A DNA stretch of 64,000 nt from Arcobacter cryaerophilus gv. crypticus. Its GTDB lineage: Bacteria > Campylobacterota > Campylobacteria > Campylobacterales > Arcobacteraceae. Shown in pieces: positions 37,366 through 48,421 of the stretch. The position numbers and the translations under genes are program-made. Under the pieces are notes generated by a model. That model did no database searches. It saw only the letters and a program-made list of their open reading frames with translations, and was not told where the DNA came from. Where the stretch lies: contig NZ_NXGI01000002.1 in NCBI RefSeq assembly GCF_002993025.1, positions 378,394 through 442,393 on the forward strand, given 5' to 3'. Position 1 is the first letter of the stretch. Each line of letters opens with the position of its first letter.

Positions 37366-37788
37366 ATGTTAGACATAAGTCCTGTACTATTGCTTAGTTC
37401 TGGTATCATCTTTCTTTTGGTGGTTGCTAGGCTAAACAGTTGTCTTTTCAAGCCTCTACTTCAACATATGGATGAAAGATCTGCTCAAATCAAAAAAGAT
37501 TTGGAAGATTCAAAGTCAAATAGTGCTGATGTAGATGGTTTTTTAGCAGAAGCAAATGATTTGCTTTCAAAAGCTAAAAGAGAAGCAGCTGCTATTAGAG
37601 AGCAAGCTTATAAGGAAGCAAAAGATAGTGCTGATGTTAAACTTGCAAGTGCTAAATTAAATTTAGAAGCAAAATCTGCTGAATTTGCTAAAAGTTTACA
37701 AGATGAGACGAAAGCATTAAGAGCCTCTTTATTGTCATCAATGCCACAATTTAACGAAAGCTTAAAATCTAAGCTTAGTTCAATATAG
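37366..37788 (+). CDS. atpF': F0F1 ATP synthase subunit B'
   Basis: Peripheral-stalk subunit of the ATP synthase. The 140 residues have one N-terminal membrane helix (about 5-25, VLLLSSGIIFLLVVARLN) and a long charged coiled coil (SKAKREAAAIREQAYKEAKD). A second b-type gene follows directly, giving the b/b' heterodimeric stalk found in Campylobacterota. The start is the second of two overlapping ATG codons, five bases after GGAGG. Confidence 0.92.
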   Translation: MLDISPVLLLSSGIIFLLVVARLNSCLFKPLLQHMDERSAQIKKDLEDSKSNSADVDGFLAEANDLLSKAKREAAAIREQAYKEAKDSADVKLASAKLNLEAKSAEFAKSLQDETKALRASLLSSMPQFNESLKSKLSSI

Positions 37789-37797
37789 GAAGTGATA

Positions 37798-38316
37798 ATG
37801 AAAAGAGTACTATTACTAGTAGCTATGGCTATGGTTCCAGTTGCATTATTTGCAAGCGAAGGTGCGGAAACGAACTATGATATAGTTCAAAGAACCGTTA
37901 ATTTTATTATATTTGCTTCGATTTTATGGTATTTACTTGCTGATAAAATTAAAGCATTTTTTGCTAATAGAACTTTAGGAATTCAATCTGAACTAGATAA
38001 AGTTCAAGATAGTTTGAAAGCTTCTAAAGATAGAGTTGATGAAGCTCGAAAAAAATTAGAGGATGCAAAAAAGATTTCTGCTGAAATAATTGAAAGTGCA
38101 AAATCTGATATTGAAAATATTAAACAAAAAGTTTCAATGTCTATTGATTCAGATATTGCAAATTTAAGTAAAAATTTAGATGAAATGATAAAAGTTGAAA
38201 TTTCTAAAGCTAAAAAACAAGTTGTTGCTGAAATACTTGATGAGCTGTTGAATTCAGAAAATATTAAACTATCTCAAGATGAGTTAGTAAATATTGTTCT
38301 TAAAAGGGTAGCGTAA
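37798..38316 (+). CDS. atpF: F0F1 ATP synthase subunit B
   Basis: Second peripheral-stalk subunit. From the ATG at 37798 it has 172 residues: an N-terminal hydrophobic stretch (MKRVLLLVAMAMVPVALFAS, resembling a cleavable signal), a membrane helix near 30-48 (FIIFASILWYLLADKI), and a long coiled coil. The ATG is chosen over a GTG two codons earlier because AGGAAG is correctly spaced. Its TAA stop shares a base with the atpH ATG. Confidence 0.92.
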   Translation: MKRVLLLVAMAMVPVALFASEGAETNYDIVQRTVNFIIFASILWYLLADKIKAFFANRTLGIQSELDKVQDSLKASKDRVDEARKKLEDAKKISAEIIESAKSDIENIKQKVSMSIDSDIANLSKNLDEMIKVEISKAKKQVVAEILDELLNSENIKLSQDELVNIVLKRVA

Positions 38317-38846
38317 TGAAAGATTTAGTAGCAAAAAGATATGTAAAAGCTTTGGTTGATGGAAGAGATTTAAATAATGTTACTTTGATTTCTGAGAAAT
38401 TAAATGAAGTTTCAAAAGCTTTCAAAAGTGATAAATTTAAGTCTATTTTAGCATCTTCTGATGTTAGTGAAGTTGAAAAAACTAAATTTGTTTTATCTTT
38501 AATTGATAAAGCAGATAAAAGTTTAGAAAACTTTATTAAATTACTTGGTGAAAAAAGAAGATTAGATATTATTCCTGAAATAGCTTTTGAGTTAAAAACT
38601 CAAATCGCAAAGATGAATAGTAATTATATTGGAACTGTTTATACAAATAAAGAGTTATCAAATAGTTATATATCTTCTATAGAAGAACAATTTAGTAAAA
38701 AATTTAATGTAAAACTTTCATTGTCACAAAATGTGTGCGATTATGATGGTATTAAAGTTGATATAGATGGGCTAGGTGTTGAGATATCTTTTTCAAAAGA
38801 TAGATTAAAAACTCAGCTAATTAATCATATTTTAAAAGCAGTTTAG
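38316..38846 (+). CDS. atpH: F0F1 ATP synthase subunit delta
   Basis: Connects the peripheral stalk to the top of F1. The 176 residues have the OSCP/delta plan: VAKRYVKALVDG at the N-terminus, the helical region to about 105 with FIKLLGEKRRLDIIPEIA, and the C-terminal strand domain (YDGIKVDIDGLGVEISFS, RLKTQLINHIL). It starts on the last base of the atpF stop codon, showing tight coupling. Confidence 0.94.
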   Translation: MKDLVAKRYVKALVDGRDLNNVTLISEKLNEVSKAFKSDKFKSILASSDVSEVEKTKFVLSLIDKADKSLENFIKLLGEKRRLDIIPEIAFELKTQIAKMNSNYIGTVYTNKELSNSYISSIEEQFSKKFNVKLSLSQNVCDYDGIKVDIDGLGVEISFSKDRLKTQLINHILKAV

Positions 38847-38867
38847 AACTTATAAAGGAGAATTTGA

Positions 38868-40385
38868 ATGGGTGCAAAAATTCAAGCAGATGAAATCAGT
38901 TCGATTATTAAAGAGAGAATTGATAACTTTGAATTAAATGTAGATGTAAACGAAACTGGTAAGATTATATCTTATGCAGATGGTATTGCTCAAGTTTACG
39001 GTCTTAAAAATGTTATGGCTGGTGAGATGGTTGAGTTTGAGAACGGCGAAAAAGGTATGGCTGCAAACTTAGAAGAGTCTTCAGTTGGTATTGTTGTTCT
39101 TGGTAGGGGTACTGGTCTTAGAGAAGGAACTTCTTGTAAAAGATTGGGAGAACTTCTTGAAGTACCAGTTGGTGAGGCATTAGTTGGAAGAGTCGTAAAT
39201 GCTCTTGGTGAACCAATTGATGGTAAAGGTGCAATTAATTCAACTGAAACAAGATATGTTGAAGAAAAAGCTCCTGGAATTATGTCAAGAAAATCTGTTC
39301 ACGAACCACTACAAACTGGTATTAAAGCTATTGATGCATTAGTTCCAATTGGAAGAGGGCAAAGAGAGCTTATTATTGGTGATAGACAAACTGGTAAAAC
39401 AACTGTTGCTATTGATACAATTCTTAACCAAAAAGGTGAAAATGTTATTTGTATTTATGTTGCAATTGGACAAAAATCATCTTCAGTTGCTTCTGTTGTT
39501 AGAACATTAGAAGATGCTGGAGCTATGGATTATACAATTGTTGTAAATGCATCAGCTGCTGATTCTGCAACACTTCAATTTTTAGCACCATATACAGGTG
39601 TTACAATTGGTGAGTTTTTCAGAGATAATGGAAAACATGCACTTATTATATATGATGATTTATCAAAACATGCAGTTGCATATAGAGAGATGTCGTTAAT
39701 TTTAAGAAGACCTCCAGGAAGAGAAGCATATCCAGGAGATGTATTCTACCTACACTCAAGATTACTTGAAAGAGCTGCAAAAATGAGTGATGAAAAAGGT
39801 GCTGGTTCAATGACTGCGCTACCAATTATTGAAACTCAAGCTGGAGACGTTGCTGCATATATTCCAACAAACGTAATTTCAATTACTGATGGACAAATTT
39901 TCTTAGAAACTAACCTATTTAACTCAGGTATTAGACCTGCAATTAATGTTGGTTTATCAGTATCAAGAGTTGGTGGAGCTGCACAAATTAAAGCTACAAA
40001 ACAAGTTGCTGGTACACTTAAACTTTCACTTGCACAATATAGAGAGCTTGAAGCGTTTGCACAATTCGCATCAGATCTAGATGAAGCAACAAGAAGAGAG
40101 TTAGAGCTTGGACAAAGAATGGTTGAAGTTTTAAAACAAGGTGTTAATAAACCACTTGTTATTGAAAAACAAGTTGTAATTATTTATGCTGGTACTAAAG
40201 GGTACTTAAATGATATTGCGGTTAAAGATGTTGTAAGATTTGAAAATGAATTACATCCATTTATTGAGCAAAAATATTCAAATATTTTAGATGCAATTAA
40301 GTCAAGTCAAAAAATTGATGATAATACAGAAGCGCAATTAAAAGCTGCATTAGAAGAGTTTAAAACTGTATTTAATGCAAACTAA
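38868..40385 (+). CDS. atpA: F0F1 ATP synthase subunit alpha
   Basis: Non-catalytic nucleotide-binding subunit of F1. The 505 residues contain the beta-barrel domain, Walker [16 protein letters not shown] near 168-182, Walker [14 protein letters not shown], the signature [17 protein letters not shown] with the arginine finger, and a helical C-terminus. AAAGGAGA precedes the ATG. The gene order H-A-G-D-C is the universal F1 order. Confidence 0.98.
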   Translation: MGAKIQADEISSIIKERIDNFELNVDVNETGKIISYADGIAQVYGLKNVMAGEMVEFENGEKGMAANLEESSVGIVVLGRGTGLREGTSCKRLGELLEVPVGEALVGRVVNALGEPIDGKGAINSTETRYVEEKAPGIMSRKSVHEPLQTGIKAIDALVPIGRGQRELIIGDRQTGKTTVAIDTILNQKGENVICIYVAIGQKSSSVASVVRTLEDAGAMDYTIVVNASAADSATLQFLAPYTGVTIGEFFRDNGKHALIIYDDLSKHAVAYREMSLILRRPPGREAYPGDVFYLHSRLLERAAKMSDEKGAGSMTALPIIETQAGDVAAYIPTNVISITDGQIFLETNLFNSGIRPAINVGLSVSRVGGAAQIKATKQVAGTLKLSLAQYRELEAFAQFASDLDEATRRELELGQRMVEVLKQGVNKPLVIEKQVVIIYAGTKGYLNDIAVKDVVRFENELHPFIEQKYSNILDAIKSSQKIDDNTEAQLKAALEEFKTVFNAN

Positions 40386-40395
40386 GGACTAGTCT

Positions 40396-41280
40396 ATGGC
40401 TAACTTAAAAGAGATAAAAATAAAAATAAATAGTGTTAAAAATACTCAGAAAACTACAAAAGCTATGAAGCTTGTATCTTCTGCAAAACTTACGAGAACT
40501 AGACAATTGTCTGAGCAATCAAGAAGCTATGCAAGAAAGATAAATGAAGTTCTTTCTGATATTGCAGCACGAGTTAGCAAAGTTCAAGATGATGGAAATA
40601 TTGGTAGAGAATTTGTTCAAAATTCAACTCCAAAAACAGTTGATATTGTTTTTGTAACTGCCGATAAAGGACTTTGTGGTGGTTTTAATGTGGCAACAAT
40701 TAAAACTGTTAGTAAGTTAATAAGTGAATATGAAGCAAAAGGTGCAAAAGTAAGATTAAGAGCTGCTGGAAAAAAAGGAGTTGAATTCTTTTCATTCCAA
40801 GGTAAAACTCTTGAGCAAAAAGCTATTGATTTATCATCAGCTCCAACTTATGAAAAAGCATCTAATTATATAAAAATTGCTGTTGAAGATTTTAAAAACG
40901 AACTTACTGATAAAGTGATAATTGTTTATAATGGTTTTTTAAATATGCTAACTCAAGAAATTAGAGTAAAAGAGATATTGCCAGTTGGTTTAGAAAAAGT
41001 TGAAATAACTGAAACTACTTCTATGCTAAATATTGAACCAGATGATGATGATGAAGTTTTGAAAGAATTAACTGATAAATATATTGATTTCAATATGTAT
41101 TATGCACTAATAGACTCATTAGCAGCTGAGCACAGTGCTAGAATGCAGGCTATGGAAGCTGCAAGTAAAAATGCAAAAGAGAAAGTAAATAGTTTAACAG
41201 TTGAATACAACAAAGCAAGACAAGCAGCAATTACAACAGAGCTAATAGAGATTATTAGTGGTGTTGAAGCATTAAAATAA
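40396..41280 (+). CDS. atpG: F0F1 ATP synthase subunit gamma
   Basis: Central rotor shaft of F1. The 294 residues begin ANLKEIKIKINSVKNTQKTTKAMKLVSSAK (first helix of the shaft), include VTADKGLCGGFN, and end with the conserved EHSARMQAMEAASKNAKE and RQAAITTELIEIISG segment. It starts ten bases after atpA. Confidence 0.97.
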   Translation: MANLKEIKIKINSVKNTQKTTKAMKLVSSAKLTRTRQLSEQSRSYARKINEVLSDIAARVSKVQDDGNIGREFVQNSTPKTVDIVFVTADKGLCGGFNVATIKTVSKLISEYEAKGAKVRLRAAGKKGVEFFSFQGKTLEQKAIDLSSAPTYEKASNYIKIAVEDFKNELTDKVIIVYNGFLNMLTQEIRVKEILPVGLEKVEITETTSMLNIEPDDDDEVLKELTDKYIDFNMYYALIDSLAAEHSARMQAMEAASKNAKEKVNSLTVEYNKARQAAITTELIEIISGVEALK

Positions 41281-42696
<1,416 letters not shown>

Positions 42697-42714
42697 ACCA
42701 TAAAGGGTTATAGT

Positions 42715-43092
42715 ATGGATACAATTAAATTATCAATAGTTACTCCAACAGGTAGCATATTTAATGGTGATGTTAAAACTGTAACTCTCCCTGGAAAAGA
42801 GGGAGAGTTTGGGGTTTTACCTGGTCACTCATCATTAGTATCAACTCTTAGTGTTGGTGTAATTATTATTGAAAAAATCGATTCTACTGAAGCTGTCGCT
42901 ATAAATTGGGGACATGTTAAGGTAGATGAAAAATCTGTTGATGTATTAGTTGATGGAGCTATTGCATTAACAGGTGGAAAAGATTCAGAAATTTCAAAAA
43001 ATATTGAAGCAGCAAAAGAGTTAGTAAACTCAGTTAAAGATTCAAAAGTATCAATGGCTGCAGTTGAAGCAAAAATTAATTCGTTTGCATAA
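42715..43092 (+). CDS. atpC: F0F1 ATP synthase subunit epsilon
   Basis: Regulatory rotor subunit. The 125 residues consist of the beta-sandwich (LSIVTPTGSIFNGDVKTVTLPGKEGEFGVLPGHSS) and a short C-terminal helix pair. It is the last atp gene here; the membrane genes atpB and atpE are not in this cluster, as is typical for the phylum. Only six bases separate it from tolQ. Confidence 0.95.
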   Translation: MDTIKLSIVTPTGSIFNGDVKTVTLPGKEGEFGVLPGHSSLVSTLSVGVIIIEKIDSTEAVAINWGHVKVDEKSVDVLVDGAIALTGGKDSEISKNIEAAKELVNSVKDSKVSMAAVEAKINSFA

Positions 43093-43098
43093 AAATAT

Positions 43099-43659
43099 AT
43101 GATTTCTACATTACTAAATTATTTGGCAAATAGTAGCGCTATAACTTACATAGTTTTAGCGCTATTGTCAGTTTATACGATAGTTGTTTTTTGGATTTTC
43201 TTTTATAGAAATAATGCATTAAACCGATTAATAGCAAATGAAAAAAGATCTTTAGAAATTTTAACAACAAGTCAATCAAAATTTTCTCCATTTTCCCTTT
43301 TAACTCAGTGTTCAAATGGAGTTGCTTCAAAAGAGATTTTACATGCTTGTGAGATAAATATTATTAAAGATGCAAGCACTGGTGTATCGTGGTTAGCTAT
43401 TATATCATCAACTTCTCCGTTTATTGGGCTTTTTGGAACAGTTATTGGAATATTAGAGTCATTTGCAAAATTTGCAAATCAATCAAAAGTTGCATTTTCA
43501 ATTATAGCTCCAGCTATTAGTGAAGCATTAGTTGCTACTGCTGCTGGTATTTTTGTAGCAATATTTGCTTATACATTCCACCAAATTATTTCAAGAAAAA
43601 TATATGAATTAAATATCTATTTGAAAGCTCAGGCTGAAATAATAGTAGCTAAAGGGTAA
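43099..43659 (+). CDS. tolQ: TolQ/ExbB/MotA-family proton channel
   Basis: Inner-membrane proton channel powering the Tol-Pal system. The 186 residues have three membrane helices (about 15-35, 95-125, 140-165), with the conserved SSTSPFIGLFGTVIGILESF and ISEALVATAAGIFVAIFAYTF motifs. The assignment as TolQ rather than ExbB rests on the following tolR-tolA-tolB-pal genes; Campylobacter annotation often calls it exbB2. It is downstream of atpC without room for a terminator. Confidence 0.9.
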   Translation: MISTLLNYLANSSAITYIVLALLSVYTIVVFWIFFYRNNALNRLIANEKRSLEILTTSQSKFSPFSLLTQCSNGVASKEILHACEINIIKDASTGVSWLAIISSTSPFIGLFGTVIGILESFAKFANQSKVAFSIIAPAISEALVATAAGIFVAIFAYTFHQIISRKIYELNIYLKAQAEIIVAKG

Positions 43660-43662
43660 AAA

Positions 43663-44052
43663 TTGTTTGATTTTAATCAAAAACCAGATTTAAATATTAC
43701 ACCTTTGGTTGATATTATGCTTGTGCTTCTTGCAATTTTAATGGTTACAGCACCTGTTATTGAGTTTGAAGAGCCTATAAATCTTCCAACAGGAAGTAAA
43801 TCTCAACAATCTCAAGATGTTGCTAAAATTGATATTATTATTACAAAAGATAGAAATGTTACTTTAAATAAAAATAAGATTGAAATATCAAATTTTGCAG
43901 ATAGCTTTTTGCTCTTTTCAAAAGGGAAAGACCAAAACACTCCAATACATATAAGAGCAGACAAGAGCTTGAAGTATGATGATATTATATATGTTCTAAA
44001 ATCAGTTAAAGAAGCTGGTTTCTTCAAAGTTGCTTTAGTAACAGATGGATAA
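43663..44052 (+). CDS. tolR: TolR/ExbD-family protein
   Basis: Partner of TolQ: one membrane helix and a periplasmic domain. The 129 residues show LNITPLVDIMLVLLAILMVTAP (channel helix with the essential Asp of PLVDIMLVLL) and the periplasmic C-terminal IHIRADKSLKYDDIIYVLK. Start is TTG three bases after the tolQ stop, with AAAGGG upstream. Confidence 0.92.
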   Translation: MFDFNQKPDLNITPLVDIMLVLLAILMVTAPVIEFEEPINLPTGSKSQQSQDVAKIDIIITKDRNVTLNKNKIEISNFADSFLLFSKGKDQNTPIHIRADKSLKYDDIIYVLKSVKEAGFFKVALVTDG

Positions 44053-44054
44053 AA

Positions 44055-44783
44055 ATGCAAAATAATTCTTCATTTATTATTTCAGGTGTTATTGCATTTT
44101 TTATCTATTTTTTAATATGTTTTTTAGTTATGTACTATATCTTTTCTCCAATGAAAGAGAGTATAAATATAACTCCTAGCTCAACTACTATAGAACTTGA
44201 TATGATAGAAGAGATAGCAGAAAAAAAAATGGTTGAAAGAAAAACAGAAAAAATTGTAAAAGAAGAAGTTGTTGAAAAATCTACTTCAGCTTCAAACGAA
44301 AAAAAACCAGATTTAAAATCTTTATTTGCAAATGTTAAAGAAACATCAAATAAAGTTGTAAAAGAAGAGGTTAATAATGTTGAAAAATCTATTGACCCCA
44401 AAAGATTTAAATCTAAATTTGAAAAAGAGAAAAAATCATCAAATATAAAAATTGATAAGTTATTAGAAGATGAAAAAACGGCAACAGATTCAAAGCTTAA
44501 AAGCTCTGCAAAAGGAGATAAAAGTGATGATTATGCAAGTAAAATTTATGAAATTTTGCAAGCAGGGGCTCCAATATCTCAAGATACAAAAGTTTTAGCA
44601 AAAGTAATAATAATAGTTGATGAAAATGGAAAGTTTGATTATAAAATACAAAAAGCATCTAGCGATGAGGGTTATAATGAGGCTCTAAAATCATATTTAG
44701 ATACTCAAAGAGGAGTTCCATATCCAATTCCACCAAATGGAAAAAGTGTTAGATATTCAGTTGATTTTAAATTTGAAGGATAA
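44055..44783 (+). CDS. tolA: TolA/TonB-like energy-transducing protein
   Basis: Spans the periplasm from TolQR to the outer membrane. The 242 residues have one N-terminal membrane helix (about 6-30), a Lys/Glu-rich extended region at 45-150 (KMVERKTEKIVKEEVVEKS), and a C-terminal TolA/TonB-like domain (IYEILQAGAPI ... VIIVDENGKFDYKIQKAS ... GVPYPIPPNGKSVRYSVDF). It starts two bases after tolR. The name follows the position in the tol cluster. Confidence 0.85.
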   Translation: MQNNSSFIISGVIAFFIYFLICFLVMYYIFSPMKESINITPSSTTIELDMIEEIAEKKMVERKTEKIVKEEVVEKSTSASNEKKPDLKSLFANVKETSNKVVKEEVNNVEKSIDPKRFKSKFEKEKKSSNIKIDKLLEDEKTATDSKLKSSAKGDKSDDYASKIYEILQAGAPISQDTKVLAKVIIIVDENGKFDYKIQKASSDEGYNEALKSYLDTQRGVPYPIPPNGKSVRYSVDFKFEG

Positions 44784-44786
44784 AAA

Positions 44787-46052
44787 ATGAAAAAAATATT
44801 TTTATTAATAGCTATATTTATTAGCTCTGTTTTTGCAGAAGTTGATGGGCACTTAGATATTGTTAAAAAAGGTATGGTTTTACCAAAAGTTGGCGTTTCA
44901 ATTGCTAGTGATAGTTTAGAAAAAGATACTTTAAGTAAGATAAAAAAAGCACTTATAGATGATTTTAATGTAAGTGGACACTTTGAGGTTGCAAATATAT
45001 CATCTGTATCAGCTTATGATAGTTTACCAGATATTTTGGGATTATCAAATCAAGGTATAAATTTATTTGTAAATCTTTCAGCAAAAAAAGATGCAAATGG
45101 TAACTATACTTTGATGACAAAGTTATATGATATAAATTCAAGAGCTTTGGTTTTGGAAAAAAATTATACAACTTCACTTGAAGAGAGATTTGTATTTTTA
45201 GCTCACAAAGCTGCAATTTCTATAAATGATCATTTTAAGGCTCCTAGTATATCTTGGATGGATAGATTTGTAGTATTTTCAGTTTATGAAGGTCCAGGAA
45301 AAGCCGATATTATGATAGGTGATTATACTTTGACTTATAAAAAAAGAGTTGTAAGTGGTGGTCTTAATATATTTCCTAAATGGGCAGACAAAGAGCAAAA
45401 AACTATATACTATACATCATATAACTATAAAAGACCAACTTTAGTTAAATTAAATATATATAATAGAAGTAAAGATGTAATTATGGATTCAGATGGTATG
45501 TTAGCTTGTTCAGATGTAAGTGCAGATGGAACTAAACTTTTAGTAACTGCATCTCCAACAGGGCAACCAGATGTATTTTTATATGATACAAGAACAAGAG
45601 CAAAGAAACAGATAACAACTTTTAGTGGAATCGATGTTGGTGGGCAGTTTGTTGAAAATGATAGTAAAATTGTATTTGTATCAGACAGATTAGGAAATCC
45701 AAATATTTTTTCTCAAACTATTGGTTCAAGTGGAGTTGAAAGATTAGTTTTTCATAGTAATAACAACTCATCAGTTACTTCAAGTGGAAATAATGTAATT
45801 TTTAGTAGTAAAGATGCAAGTAATGAGTTAGGTAAAAGTTTTAATTTATATCTTATCTCAACTAAATCAGACAGTCTAAAAAGATTGACTTCAAGTGGTG
45901 TAAATCAGTTTCCAAAATTTTCTACAGATGGACAAAGTGTTTTGTTTATAAAAACTGATGGAATTAGTTCTGTTGGTATAATTAGATTAGAGCATAATAA
46001 ATCATTTTTATTTCCATTAGCAGGTAAAAGAATTCAATCAATTGATTGGTAA
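44787..46052 (+). CDS. tolB: Tol-Pal system beta-propeller protein TolB
   Basis: Periplasmic propeller that binds Pal. A signal peptide (MKKIFLLIAIFISSVFAEVD) starts the 421 residues. The N-terminal domain spans 20-150, and TolB-type WD-like repeats follow (SADGTKLLVTASPTGQPDVF; NDSKIVFVSDRLGNPNIF; STDGQSVLFIKTDG). It follows tolA by three bases. A perfect hairpin after the stop suggests that transcription partly ends before pal. Confidence 0.95.
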   Translation: MKKIFLLIAIFISSVFAEVDGHLDIVKKGMVLPKVGVSIASDSLEKDTLSKIKKALIDDFNVSGHFEVANISSVSAYDSLPDILGLSNQGINLFVNLSAKKDANGNYTLMTKLYDINSRALVLEKNYTTSLEERFVFLAHKAAISINDHFKAPSISWMDRFVVFSVYEGPGKADIMIGDYTLTYKKRVVSGGLNIFPKWADKEQKTIYYTSYNYKRPTLVKLNIYNRSKDVIMDSDGMLACSDVSADGTKLLVTASPTGQPDVFLYDTRTRAKKQITTFSGIDVGGQFVENDSKIVFVSDRLGNPNIFSQTIGSSGVERLVFHSNNNSSVTSSGNNVIFSSKDASNELGKSFNLYLISTKSDSLKRLTSSGVNQFPKFSTDGQSVLFIKTDGISSVGIIRLEHNKSFLFPLAGKRIQSIDW

Positions 46053-46062
46053 AAATTTTAAA

Positions 46063-46091
46063 ATATTTTAGGGCTATATGCCCTAAAATAT
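46063..46091. terminator. Perfect 12-bp hairpin between tolB and pal
   Basis: ATATTTTAGGGC and GCCCTAAAATAT pair around TATAT. The next bases are not a T-tract, so it may be an mRNA processing or attenuation site rather than a full terminator. The 177-bp gap after tolB also leaves room for a pal promoter. Confidence 0.6.
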
Positions 46092-46229
46092 CAAATCTCT
46101 CTCAAATTTACTTTTTTTCTTAAAAAAGGTTCAATTCATATAAAATATTAGAAAAAAAACAAAAAATATAAACAATAATTAAGTTTCACTTTAGTAATAT
46201 TCTTTGAAAATTTTATTTTAAGGAAAAAT

Positions 46230-46751
46230 ATGAAAAAGTTAGGTCTTTATTCAGTTTTAGTTTCGGCTTTACTATTTACTACAGGTTGTAGCGAAAAAAA
46301 TGCTGATGTAAATGATGTTGTAGCGCCAGATAGTTCATCTGTTGAAGCACCAATCCAAGATGGTACTCTTTTAGAAAGAGCTGGTAATGGAAACTATTAT
46401 ATGATTAATGGTCAAAGAGTTTTAGTAGAGCATGTATATTTTGATTTTGATAAATACAATTTAACATCTGCTAATAAAGATAAGGCTGTAAGCAATGCTT
46501 CTAAACTTTCACAAGTTTCTTCTGATACTACAATTAAAGTATTCGGAAACACTGACGAATGGGGAAGTGATGAGTACAATTATGCTTTAGGTTTAAAAAG
46601 AGCAAATTCTGTTAAAGATGTTTTAGTAGCAAATGGTGTAAAAACTAATGTTACAATGGTATCTTTAGGTGAAAGCAATCCAGTTTGTACTGAAAAAACT
46701 AAAGAGTGCTGGGCAGATAACAGAAGAGTTGAGCACGAATTAGAAAAATAG
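46230..46751 (+). CDS. pal: Peptidoglycan-associated lipoprotein Pal
   Basis: Outer-membrane lipoprotein tying the membrane to peptidoglycan. The 173 residues have a lipoprotein signal ending TTGC at Cys20 and an OmpA-like domain from about 65: VYFDFDKYNLTSANKDK, then IKVFGNTDEWGSDEYNYALG with ligand residues, then NRRVEHEL at the end. TAAGGAAA precedes the ATG. Confidence 0.95.
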   Translation: MKKLGLYSVLVSALLFTTGCSEKNADVNDVVAPDSSSVEAPIQDGTLLERAGNGNYYMINGQRVLVEHVYFDFDKYNLTSANKDKAVSNASKLSQVSSDTTIKVFGNTDEWGSDEYNYALGLKRANSVKDVLVANGVKTNVTMVSLGESNPVCTEKTKECWADNRRVEHELEK

Positions 46752-46756
46752 TTTTT

Positions 46757-47692
46757 ATGAAAAAAATTATACCTTTATTATTCGTAATAACTTCATTAAC
46801 CGTAGCCGAAGAGGTTTCGGTTTATGGAGCATCTAACCAAGATAGCTCATATGGACTATCAGCATCTGAAAAACATATACTAAAAAATCAATCAAATATA
46901 AGTAATTTATCTTCTAAACTCGATGAAATTAATGGTTTAGTAAAATCTATTAATGGAAGATTAGAGGGCTTAGAGTCTACATATGAAGGTGATTCAAAAA
47001 AATTAAATGATTTATCTTTAAAATTAAATCAATCTTCAGATTTAGCTTCTAACGAGCAAGCTTCAAATGTAAATCAATCAGATTTGAATAGTTTAAAAGC
47101 AGCTCTTACAAAATTAACAACTATGGTTAATAAAATAAATGCAGAGTATGTTTCATCAACAGAATTAGAAAAAAATATGCAGCAGTTTGTTACTAGAGAA
47201 GAGTTTGAAGCAGTAAAAAAAGCTATGGGAATTAAAACTCCACAAGGATCTGCTAAAACAACAGTTGAACCAAAAGAAAAATTGCTTGATACGACTTCAA
47301 ATATTAATTCTATTGAACTTAAAACTGCAGATGATAAAATAAAATTTATGGCAGAAGCCAAAAAAGATTATGATGCAAAAATTTATAATAATGCTATTCC
47401 AAAGTTTGAAAAGCTAATTGAAATAAACTACAAACCTGCTGAAAATAATTACTATTTAGGTGATATGTTATTTAAAAGAAAAAAATATGATCAGGCTATT
47501 GTTCACTTCAAAAAGTCAGCAATGCTTAATGATAAAGCTTCTTATATGCCAACATTATTACTAAATAGTGCTATATCATTTGAAAATACAAAAGATAAAG
47601 ATAATGCTAAGAACTTTTACAGTACTTTAATAGAACTTTATCCAAAGAGTCAAGAAGCTAAAACCGCTAAAACAAATTTAAATAAATTATAA
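46757..47692 (+). CDS. ybgF: Tol-Pal system protein YbgF/CpoB
   Basis: Periplasmic coordinator of cell-wall synthesis and outer-membrane constriction. The 311 residues show a signal peptide (MKKIIPLLFVITSLTVAEE), a coiled-coil region at about 35-150 (ISNLSSKLDEINGLVKSING), and C-terminal TPR repeats from about 195 (AKKDYDAKIYNNAIPKFEKL; NNYYLGDMLFKRKKYDQAIV; SAISFENTKDKDNAKNFYS). It follows pal by five bases. Confidence 0.9.
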   Translation: MKKIIPLLFVITSLTVAEEVSVYGASNQDSSYGLSASEKHILKNQSNISNLSSKLDEINGLVKSINGRLEGLESTYEGDSKKLNDLSLKLNQSSDLASNEQASNVNQSDLNSLKAALTKLTTMVNKINAEYVSSTELEKNMQQFVTREEFEAVKKAMGIKTPQGSAKTTVEPKEKLLDTTSNINSIELKTADDKIKFMAEAKKDYDAKIYNNAIPKFEKLIEINYKPAENNYYLGDMLFKRKKYDQAIVHFKKSAMLNDKASYMPTLLLNSAISFENTKDKDNAKNFYSTLIELYPKSQEAKTAKTNLNKL

Positions 47693-47703
47693 AAGGAATT
47701 AAA

Positions 47704-48333
47704 ATGTCAAATAAAGTAATTGGAATAGAATATACACTAAAAGATGCAAAAACTGGTGAACAGTTAGATACAAATGTAGGACAAGCTCCACTAGAGTTTG
47801 TTTCAGGTAAAGGTCAAATAATAAAAGGTTTAGAAGATAAACTTGTAAATATGTCTGCAAATGAAGAAGCTGATGTTTTAGTTGAAGCTAAAGATGGTTA
47901 TGGTGAGTACAATGAAGAAGCAGTTCAAGCTTTACCAAAAGAGCAATTCGCAGGTATTGAATTAGTTGAAGGTATGAGTCTTTATGGTCAAGGTGAGCAT
48001 GGAGAAACTGTTCAAGTTGTTGTAAAATCATTTGATGATACAAATGTAACAATAGATTATAATCATCCAATGGCTGGAAAAACTTTGATGTTTTCAGTTG
48101 CGATTTTAAGCTTAAGAGATGCAACTGATGAAGAGATTCAATCAGGTGTTGTTGGTGGATTTGCTGCTATGGGTGGCGGATGTTGTGGTGGAGGTGGTTG
48201 TGGAACTTCAGATAACCACGATGACCATGGTCACGGTGGTGGTTGCGGTTCTCATGACCATGATGATCATGGACATAGCCATGGTGGTGGTTGTGGAACT
48301 GGTGGTGGACACGGTGGATGTGGTTGCCACTAA
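47704..48333 (+). CDS. slyD: FKBP-type peptidyl-prolyl isomerase SlyD with long metal-binding tail
   Basis: Prolyl isomerase, chaperone and metal carrier for hydrogenase or urease maturation. The 209 residues contain FKBP (GIEYTLKDAKTGEQLDT; PLEFVSGKGQIIKGLEDKL) with the inserted IF chaperone domain at about 70-128 (YGEYNEEAVQALPKEQF). From 158 to 209 the tail is almost only Gly, His, Cys and Asp: seven Cys (160, 161, 166, 181, 197, 206, 208) and ten His. The protein is cytoplasmic. It follows ybgF by 11 bp and has a terminator. Confidence 0.95.
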   Translation: MSNKVIGIEYTLKDAKTGEQLDTNVGQAPLEFVSGKGQIIKGLEDKLVNMSANEEADVLVEAKDGYGEYNEEAVQALPKEQFAGIELVEGMSLYGQGEHGETVQVVVKSFDDTNVTIDYNHPMAGKTLMFSVAILSLRDATDEEIQSGVVGGFAAMGGGCCGGGGCGTSDNHDDHGHGGGCGSHDHDDHGHSHGGGCGTGGGHGGCGCH

Positions 48334-48363
48334 TTTTATTTTTATAAATAAAAAAAACTATAA

Positions 48364-48399
48364 AAATTGCCCAAGTGTAGAGATACATTTGGGCAATTT
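48364..48399 (+). terminator. Terminator after slyD
   Basis: AAATTGCCCAAGTGTA pairs with TACATTTGGGCAATTT around GAGA, with one internal mismatch, followed by AATTTTAAT. Confidence 0.8.
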
Positions 48400-48421
48400 A
48401 ATTTTAATATAAGAGGTTAAG

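Noticed and set aside
48119..48412. Open frames over the slyD tail on both strands
   Set aside because: They are side products of the repetitive Gly/His codons; the slyD frame explains the sequence.
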